The position numbers and the translations under genes are program-made. From Candidatus Bathyarchaeota archaeon (lineage in GTDB: Archaea; Thermoproteota; Bathyarchaeia; Bathyarchaeales; Bathyarchaeaceae), in NCBI GenBank assembly GCA_020356305.1, contig CP070636.1:581271-586753 (forward strand): DNA of 5,483 bases. Reading direction: 5' to 3'. Below the pieces are notes generated by a model. The model had not been told where the DNA came from and made no database searches. It saw only the letters and a program-made list of their open reading frames with translations. Positions 1-3,063 of the stretch are shown piece by piece (within the stretch, counting starts at the first letter, position 1; every line of letters starts with the position of its first letter).

Positions 1-206
1 ATAACGTACCACAGCACGAAGGCAGTGTCCAACTCCTTCAAGGTGAGGGGAATTAGCAAACTTGCTACGTACCACGATGCCAACGCAACAATTTCAGCAT
101 TGTAGATTAGATTTTCCGCCAGCCCCAAAGAAGAAGCCACATAGGGAACCAAAGTTATGCAAACTAACACATAAAGAGAAAGCTTTTGAACGTACAGTAC
201 TAACAT
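1..206 (-). CDS. Partial multi-pass membrane protein, N-terminal 68 residues
   Basis: The frame is open from an ATG at 206 to the left edge with no stop, giving 68 residues of a longer protein. The visible part is strongly hydrophobic. One likely membrane segment covers roughly residues 9-30 (LSLYVLVCITLVPYVASS and on), and a second covers about 38-54, with a third probably starting near 61. An in-frame TAA lies four codons before the ATG (three before counting GAC TTA GCC), so the start is well bounded. A TATA-like box centred about 26 bases upstream suggests a leaderless mRNA. The motif WYV occurs twice (residues 45-47 and 66-68), encoded by two copies of CGTACCAC on the plus strand. I do not recognise the family; a transporter, a small integral membrane protein or part of a larger polytopic enzyme are all possible. 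Existence of the gene is fairly sure; function is unknown. Confidence 0.7.
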   Translation of the reverse strand, partial: MLVLYVQKLSLYVLVCITLVPYVASSLGLAENLIYNAEIVALASWYVASLLIPLTLKELDTAFVLWYV

Positions 207-227
207 GGCTAAGTCTTAACCCCTTCA

Positions 228-237
228 CTTTTAATAT
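228..237 (-). promoter_or_regulatory. TATA box of the left-edge membrane protein gene
   Basis: Read on the minus strand this is ATATTAAAAG, an archaeal-type TATA element. Its centre is about 26 bases from the ATG at 206, which puts the expected transcription start at or next to the start codon. No Shine-Dalgarno sequence lies between them, consistent with a leaderless message. The left arm of the nearby inverted repeat overlaps its upstream edge. Confidence 0.5.
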
Positions 238-281
238 GGGTTTCGATACTGAAACTGGTACGCTACGCTGTGAAACCCATA
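235..281. repeat. Perfect 10-bp inverted repeat, operator-like
   Basis: TATGGGTTTC at 235-244 and its exact reverse complement GAAACCCATA at 272-281 are separated by 27 bases. The left arm touches the TATA box of the membrane protein gene; the right arm ends immediately beside the stop codon of the integrase-like fragment (282-284). The spacer holds a short tandem TACGC-TACGC (259-268) and a second small inverted repeat GTTTC/GAAAC (240-244 and 251-255). There is no T run after it in either direction, so it does not look like an intrinsic terminator. A regulator-binding site or an old recombination or attachment sequence fits better; this is inference. Confidence 0.45.
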
Positions 282-476
282 CTATTTTCGTTTTCTGAAG
301 ATTTCTTCGCCGTGGATGGTGCCTACGTAGTCAAAGTCAACTTCTGGGAGTTGACATGCTTCTTTTGGTGTTTTGGCTGCTCTAATCGCAAATTCCTCGT
401 CGCCCATTTGATCTTTTTCAGAAGATATGGACTTGTGACAGTCCACAGAATAACGGTAATTTCCACTAAAAAACAA
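282..476 (-). pseudogene. Decayed C-terminal fragment resembling an archaeal tyrosine integrase
   Basis: The 64-codon frame from a TTG at 476 ends in a tail that matches, from memory, the C-terminal extension of many archaeal phage-integrase-type recombinases: an acidic GDEEF stretch, then AAKTPKEACQL, then FDYVGTIHGEEIFRKRK ending exactly at the stop. In the family the corresponding tail reads roughly 'AKT-EEA-xLIEAGFEYV---G-KLFRKRK'. Here a proline replaces a helix residue (QLP) and an aspartate replaces the conserved glycine (VDF), consistent with decay. The catalytic Arg, His and Tyr blocks are absent: an in-frame TAA at 480-482 closes the frame upstream and I find no further integrase sequence before the MazG-like gene. 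The TTG lies inside a T run and is a poor start. Alternatively this is a small expressed protein derived from that domain. Remnant identity is moderately sure. Confidence 0.5.
468..475 (-). terminator. T-run terminator candidate for the MazG-like gene
   Basis: About 35 bases after the MazG-like stop codon the minus strand reads TTGTTTTTTAG, with six consecutive T at 473-468. Archaeal RNA polymerase commonly terminates at such U-rich tracts. A potential stem CGCAAT/ATTGCG (502-507 with 521-526) lies upstream. The call rests on composition only. Confidence 0.35.
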
Positions 477-495
477 GATTTATCAAGTATCGATG

Positions 496-505
496 TGCGC
501 GCGCA
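496..505. repeat. CG-alternating decamer TGC[GA]C[GA]CGCA, copy 1 of 3
   Basis: TGCGCGCGCA, a perfect palindrome just after the MazG-like stop. Close copies are TGCGCACGCA at 932-941 and TGCACGCGCA at 1712-1721. All are in non-coding DNA. Looser relatives are GCGCGCG at 528-534, CGTGCGCGTG at 1064-1073 and CGCGCACG at 2979-2986. Function unknown; chance is possible. Confidence 0.3.
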
Positions 506-508
506 ATT

Positions 509-841
509 TTACATACTCGCATTGCGAGCGCGCGATCTTCGCCTATGCGCTTCGCCGTACTGATACGTTCTTTGTCTGTTCTCTTCCAGTTTTTTCAGGA
601 ACATTTCGTCCATATTTATCGAGGGACATGCTAGTCGGCTGGCATCTAGAACATAAAACATTACATCAACCAGTTCTTCAGCTAATTCCGATTCACTTTT
701 ACTTTTTTTCCACGCGTCGCTCGCTTCGCCCAGTTCTATAAATGCAAAAAGCAGCTTCTTTGGAATATCTTCAGGCTCGTTGTAAAATCCCTTCTCTAAG
801 ACTAGCGTTTCTATTTCCTTTTTCATCTCCTCCAAATGCAT
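509..841 (-). CDS. MazG-like nucleotide pyrophosphohydrolase
   Basis: This 110-residue protein has the signature of the all-alpha NTP pyrophosphohydrolase (MazG/dUTPase-2) superfamily: E36-L-G-E39 as the EXXE motif and E56-L-V-D59 as EXXD, the paired acidic residues that hold Mg2+ for hydrolysis of an NTP to NMP and pyrophosphate. The flanking helices fit (KLLFAFIELGEASDAW and ELAEELVDVMFYVLDAS). The length is that of a single-domain MazG. Family members clear non-canonical or damaged nucleotides; the actual substrate cannot be read from sequence. The frame extends to an ATG at 862, but I prefer ATG 841: GGAG at 850-853 sits 8 bases before it, and the TATA box at 875-884 predicts transcription starting near 853, inside the longer version. 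The last 14 residues (EAHRRRSRARNASM) are basic, lie beyond the usual domain end, and are encoded by CG-rich DNA, perhaps after loss of an earlier stop. Confidence 0.85.
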   Translation of the reverse strand: MHLEEMKKEIETLVLEKGFYNEPEDIPKKLLFAFIELGEASDAWKKSKSESELAEELVDVMFYVLDASRLACPSINMDEMFLKKLEENRQRTYQYGEAHRRRSRARNASM

Positions 842-849
842 ACTCGTTT

Positions 850-884
850 CTCCAAGTTTCATTCAGAGTTTGTAGTTTATAACC
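850..884 (-). promoter_or_regulatory. Promoter and ribosome binding site of the MazG-like gene
   Basis: On the minus strand GGTTATAAAC (884-875) is a good TATA box, with expected initiation near 853. GGAG at 853-850 is the ribosome binding site, 8 bases from ATG 841. The two together select the 841 start over the ATG at 862. Confidence 0.5.
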
Positions 885-1084
885 TTCTGGATTCTTCATT
901 CAACCTTTGAACTAAGAACCCGGGGTTGTTTTGCGCACGCACTGCTTTTATGGGAAAAGGGTCTTGGTGAGTTTGGTTACATAAGGATATTTGAGTCACA
1001 TTTGTCGTGGTACAACCAAGAACGTGATCGCATGCAGAACCTTTTGTGTGAAGTCACCGTCTTCGTGCGCGTGGTTTGGGTTTT
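885..1084. other. Intergenic region with an orphan promoter-like element
   Basis: No convincing coding frame is seen on either strand; the longest minus frame from an ATG here is about 18 codons. A TATA-like TGCTTTTA at 943-950 faces plus and matches the eight bases of the lhr promoter at 3010-3017. It would start a transcript near 973, giving either a roughly 145-base leader for the ferritin-like gene or a small RNA. CG-alternating blocks lie at 932-941 and 1064-1073. No tRNA, box C/D or other known RNA signature was recognised. Confidence 0.3.
932..941. repeat. CG-alternating decamer, copy 2 of 3
   Basis: TGCGCACGCA, two bases before the orphan TATA-like TGCTTTTA at 943-950. It differs from the copy at 496-505 by one base. 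Confidence 0.3.
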
Positions 1085-1100
1085 GGGATAAGCCTTTAAT
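1085..1100 (+). promoter_or_regulatory. BRE/TATA element of the ferritin-like gene
   Basis: GGGATAAGCCTTTAAT combines a purine-rich BRE-like segment with a TATA-like CTTTAAT (1094-1100). It lies 18-25 bases before ATG 1119, placing initiation at or just beyond that codon, so translation is probably leaderless. If initiation is nearer 1125, the in-frame ATG at 1140 would be used instead. Confidence 0.45.
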
Positions 1101-1118
1101 CCTTGTTTGGATTTTGCA

Positions 1119-1649
1119 ATGAGTTTGAGTAAGTTGAAGATGAAAAGAGAGATTATTGAAAAGTTGAAGGAACAGAAGGAACTTGAGGATGAGATGGCAA
1201 AGAGATTAACGACTTTCTATAACTCTACGAAGAATCCTCTTGTCAAATTGTTTATTCACTGGATTATTCTGGATACAATGAAACATTCAGATATTTATCA
1301 AACCCTAATCGCCCTGAATTCAGGTGTTATAATAGGTGATATCGAAAAGGACAGAATGATAATGGAGCTGACAACTCACATCAGCGAAGAATTAGAGATG
1401 TTGAAAAGAGGTGAAGAAATAGGTGGGGAGATTGAAGATAGAAACACTCAGAAGCTGTTTGACATTGTAATTGACGACGAGAGACGCCATCACCAAATTT
1501 TGGAAGATCTTCTTAGTATAACCGAGAAAGTAGATGAAATGAGTAGAGAAGACTGGTATCGGCAGTTATACAACGTAACAAAAGCAGAAAGAAGAATACC
1601 GAGAATAGGAAGGAGAAGATACATACAACGTGGACGTGAAGCGAGGTGA
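1119..1649 (+). CDS. Ferritin-like (rubrerythrin-fold) domain protein
   Basis: A 176-residue, almost wholly helical protein without membrane segments. The pattern fits a four-helix ferritin-like bundle: helix 1 with E21/E23/E25, helix 2 with D52-TMK-H56, helix 3 with E90/E91, helix 4 with D119-D120-E121-RR-H124-H125. The acidic/His pairs in helices 2 and 4 resemble the spaced carboxylate and ExxH ligands of di-iron rubrerythrin-type proteins, but helix 2 uses DxxxH rather than the classical ExxH, so metal binding is an inference. There is no rubredoxin-type Cys motif, so it is not a full rubrerythrin. The C-terminal 20 or so residues are strongly basic (RRIPRIGRRRYIQRGREAR), possibly for nucleic-acid or membrane contact. 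A TTG at 1107 would add four residues, but ATG 1119 fits the promoter better. The gene stands alone: divergent from the MazG-like gene, convergent with the signal peptidase. Fold fairly likely; function unknown. Confidence 0.75.
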   Translation: MSLSKLKMKREIIEKLKEQKELEDEMAKRLTTFYNSTKNPLVKLFIHWIILDTMKHSDIYQTLIALNSGVIIGDIEKDRMIMELTTHISEELEMLKRGEEIGGEIEDRNTQKLFDIVIDDERRHHQILEDLLSITEKVDEMSREDWYRQLYNVTKAERRIPRIGRRRYIQRGREAR

Positions 1650-1671
1650 GCGGCAAAATTAGCGCGTCCAC

Positions 1672-1780
1672 AAAAATAGCTGAATCTATGGAGATGCACT
1701 TTGTCTGAGTATGCACGCGCAGGTATTCTATGTCTAGAAGCGAGTATTACATGGGTGTTTCAAGATTCAGCTTGTTTTTT
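1672..1780. terminator. Convergent bidirectional terminator built on a 10-bp inverted repeat
   Basis: AGCTGAATCT at 1678-1687 and AGATTCAGCT at 1763-1772 are exact reverse complements, 75 bases apart. The left arm is preceded by AAAAA (1672-1676), the right arm is followed by TTGTTTTTT with T6 at 1775-1780. Each transcript would therefore cross a stem and then meet a U run: plus RNA from the ferritin-like gene, minus RNA from the signal peptidase. The right arm includes the last codons and stop of the signal peptidase. The long loop makes a strong hairpin uncertain; the T runs alone may suffice in archaea. Confidence 0.45.
1712..1721. repeat. CG-alternating decamer, copy 3 of 3
   Basis: TGCACGCGCA, in the loop of the convergent terminator between the ferritin-like and signal peptidase genes. 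It differs from the copy at 496-505 by one base. Confidence 0.3.
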
Positions 1781-2305
1781 CGGCCATGGAATCCAGTCTA
1801 TGAATATCACAACCAGCATTGGTAAGATCACCAGTATTCCCGCTGGCGTTCGCATTAGGAAGGTGATAAAACCAACCAGTGGTATCCGTAGACTTGCAAC
1901 TTTTCCAATCAAATAGTCTTCCGGGACCTCCCAACTGTCCTGCGTCGGATTAGCATCTCCCTTCGTCCTAAAATACAATGTGTCGTCTTTGGAAGTCATG
2001 TCTACAGCTCTGTGTACAATAAGGTCGTTTGGATCACGCCATCCCTTCGGTCTGTAGAACACGATGATATCGCCTTCCGGAGCCTGAGCCGCAACAATTT
2101 CCTCTGGGTTTAGCCCTTGAACAACAATAAGATCTCCGATTCTCAAGGTAGGTCTCATGCTCCCAGAAGCAACCCCACACAACGGGTATTCAGCCTTCAA
2201 AGCAGCCTTCAAGCCAAACCAAAAAACAAAAACACTGATCGCAAGGATAAGCAACATTACAGCAAACTTCACGTAGTCGCTCTTAACCATCTCCTTCAGT
2301 TTCAT
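1760..2305 (-). CDS. Signal peptidase I, archaeal/ER type (S26B)
   Basis: This 181-residue membrane-bound serine protease cleaves signal peptides from exported proteins on the outer face of the membrane. Residues 13-36 form the N-terminal membrane anchor. The nucleophile is S49 in ASGSMRPTL; H98 in LIVHRA takes the place of the bacterial lysine, as in archaeal and ER enzymes; D117 in KGDAN is the usual acidic partner, with D123 close by. RIGDLIVV (55-62) and GDIIVF (78-83) are the conserved strands, and a second hydrophobic segment (about 155-173) anchors the C-terminus, as is common in archaeal forms. The frame can start at TTG 2323, but ATG 2305 has AGGTG at 2312-2316 six bases before it and gives a normal short cytoplasmic leader. 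It is transcribed alone from its own TATA region. Family assignment is very secure. Confidence 0.93.
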   Translation of the reverse strand: MKLKEMVKSDYVKFAVMLLILAISVFVFWFGLKAALKAEYPLCGVASGSMRPTLRIGDLIVVQGLNPEEIVAAQAPEGDIIVFYRPKGWRDPNDLIVHRAVDMTSKDDTLYFRTKGDANPTQDSWEVPEDYLIGKVASLRIPLVGFITFLMRTPAGILVILPMLVVIFIDWIPWPKKQAES

Positions 2306-2311
2306 CGAAGG

Positions 2312-2349
2312 CACCTTTTTCAAAGAACAACGCCATTATATGTTAAAAA
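2312..2349 (-). promoter_or_regulatory. Promoter and ribosome binding site of the signal peptidase gene
   Basis: The minus strand reads GTTTTTAACATATAATGG over 2349-2332, offering two overlapping TATA-like elements. The upstream one predicts initiation near 2319, which retains the AGGTG ribosome binding site at 2316-2312, six bases before ATG 2305. This supports ATG 2305 over TTG 2323. Confidence 0.45.
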
Positions 2350-2367
2350 CTTACCGCTTCGATCTAT

Positions 2368-2429
2368 AAAAAGAGGGGATATGTAGAGCCTCTCTACGCG
2401 CCGGAGCTTCATCAAAGGCTTTCAGCCTT
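2368..2429 (-). terminator. Two tandem 6-bp hairpins followed by a T run
   Basis: In minus-strand order there is a hairpin AAGGCT-GAA-AGCCTT (2429-2415), then GTAGAG-AGG-CTCTAC (2397-2383), then TCTTTTTAT with T5 at 2372-2368. Both stems are perfect 6 bp with 3-base loops, 17 bases apart. The position, after the zinc-ribbon unit and before the signal peptidase promoter, fits a terminator that insulates the two genes. The same T run read on plus is TATAAAAAG, which could alternatively be a TATA box, but no gene follows it. Confidence 0.45.
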
Positions 2430-2465
2430 CTCCTCATGTGCTATTGTGCCTCGCCGACAACTCCA

Positions 2466-2597
2466 TTAAACTTCTTCCGCGCTGGCAACGCTTCGACATG
2501 CAATGATTGCTGCAGGTATTTTTTCTTTCGTGTGGAGCAACTGAGCTGCAAGCTCCAATTGTTTCGTAGTCGTCTCTTCTGGATACGGGTGAATCAA
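2466..2597 (-). other. Possible small ORF or decayed gene behind the zinc-ribbon gene
   Basis: A 43-codon frame from TTG 2597 to TAA 2466 follows the zinc-ribbon stop in the same reading frame, 12 bases on. Its centre looks protein-like and helical (KQLELAAQLLHTKEKIPAAI), and the end (IACRSVASAEEV) is faintly reminiscent of a helix-turn-helix recognition segment, but I cannot assign a family. There is no ATG and no clear ribosome binding site. It may be a small protein, a decayed 3' extension, or non-coding. The rest of the 2306-2609 stretch holds only the terminator and promoter entries plus a minor hairpin GAGCT-GCA-AGCTC (2543-2555). Confidence 0.2.
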
Positions 2598-2609
2598 TGG
2601 CGCAGTTCT

Positions 2610-2792
2610 CTATATTTTTCGCTTTTCCAGAACTTTCCTGAAGGCTCCGCATTTGGGGCAGTCATAGAGGCCTATTGTCAGCTCGGTTTTCTTGCCAGTT
2701 CTGTCGGGACGGCCCGCCATCTTCCATTTTTTCCTTGGGTTGGCAACTTCAGTTCCGCATTTCGGACATTTTGCCAATATGTTTTCCTCCAT
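2610..2792 (-). CDS. Small C4 zinc-ribbon protein, Cren7-like core
   Basis: A 60-residue basic protein with two CPKC knuckles (C9/C12 and C45/C48) that should bind one zinc ion. Between and after them the sequence KKWKMAGRPD, LTIGLYDCP and GAFRKVL parallels the crenarchaeal chromatin protein Cren7, whose core (from memory) runs KVWALAPKGRKG, IGLFKDP, GKYFRHKLP. I infer an SH3-like small-barrel DNA-binding protein in which zinc knuckles have been added; similar zinc-ribbon proteins are common in TACK genomes. A role in chromatin or transcription is plausible but unproven. The frame is open up to an ATG at 2915, yet the added 41 residues lack family resemblance. The TATA-like TTTTTTATT at about 2822-2830 predicts initiation near 2800, so ATG 2792 is preferred and ATG 2804 is the alternative (64 residues). 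It is divergent from the helicase gene. Confidence 0.8.
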   Translation of the reverse strand: MEENILAKCPKCGTEVANPRKKWKMAGRPDRTGKKTELTIGLYDCPKCGAFRKVLEKRKI

Positions 2793-2819
2793 ATTCGTAA
2801 CCATGTTTAAAGCATATTC

Positions 2820-2830
2820 AATAAAAAACT
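2820..2830 (-). promoter_or_regulatory. TATA box of the zinc-ribbon gene
   Basis: Read on minus this is AGTTTTTTATT. Its centre lies about 33 bases before ATG 2792 and 21 before ATG 2804, implying a leader of some 7 bases or none. No Shine-Dalgarno sequence is visible before either ATG. Confidence 0.4.
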
Positions 2831-3009
2831 TTCCATGCTTGTGCGACAACGCGGTAAAATTTTTGGCATGTTGATGTTCTTCTTGGCTGAGTTGTGAAGG
2901 AATCATTAGGGTCAATGAAACATTTTCGAGGGCGCAGAAAATTCTGATGGATTGGGAAAAGAAACTGATGTGAAGACCCGCGCACGTTTGGTGAGATTCT
3001 TTTCCAAAA

Positions 3010-3055
3010 TGCTTTTAGACGTGCTTCAAAGTATTTCCTTGACTTCGCGCGGGTG
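3010..3055 (+). promoter_or_regulatory. Promoter and weak ribosome binding site of the helicase gene
   Basis: TGCTTTTA at 3010-3017 follows an A-rich AAAA (3006-3009) that can serve as BRE. Initiation is expected near 3042, giving a leader of about 20 bases with GGTG at 3052-3055, 8 bases before ATG 3064. The 271 bases between ATG 2792 and ATG 3064 otherwise hold no convincing gene; a CG-alternating CGCGCACG lies at 2979-2986. Confidence 0.4.
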
Positions 3056-3063
3056 TGGCCTAG

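Noticed and set aside
62..298. Plus-strand frame of 78 codons at the left edge
   Set aside because: It lies opposite the membrane protein start and the inverted repeat, and its sequence shows no domain-like pattern; the minus-strand frame has far better hydrophobic periodicity and a promoter.
1313..1324. Perfect 12-bp palindrome CCTGAATTCAGG
   Set aside because: It lies inside the ferritin-like coding region and encodes ordinary residues; a single palindrome of this size is compatible with chance.
2434..2652. Minus-strand frame of 72 codons with several Cys residues
   Set aside because: It overlaps the end of the zinc-ribbon gene in another frame; the cysteines are irregularly spaced and do not form a knuckle pattern.
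2436..2810. Plus-strand frame of 124 codons over the zinc-ribbon gene
   Set aside because: It is the antisense shadow of the zinc-ribbon gene; its residues are the complement of CPKC-containing codons and resemble no family.
2793..2915. N-terminal extension of the zinc-ribbon protein to ATG 2915
   Set aside because: The extra 41 residues cross the likely TATA box and lack resemblance to the family; not wholly excluded.
2941..2976. CTGATGG and CTGATG repeats suggesting a box C/D RNA
   Set aside because: The spacing and order do not give a C-D'-C'-D layout and no terminal stem is present.
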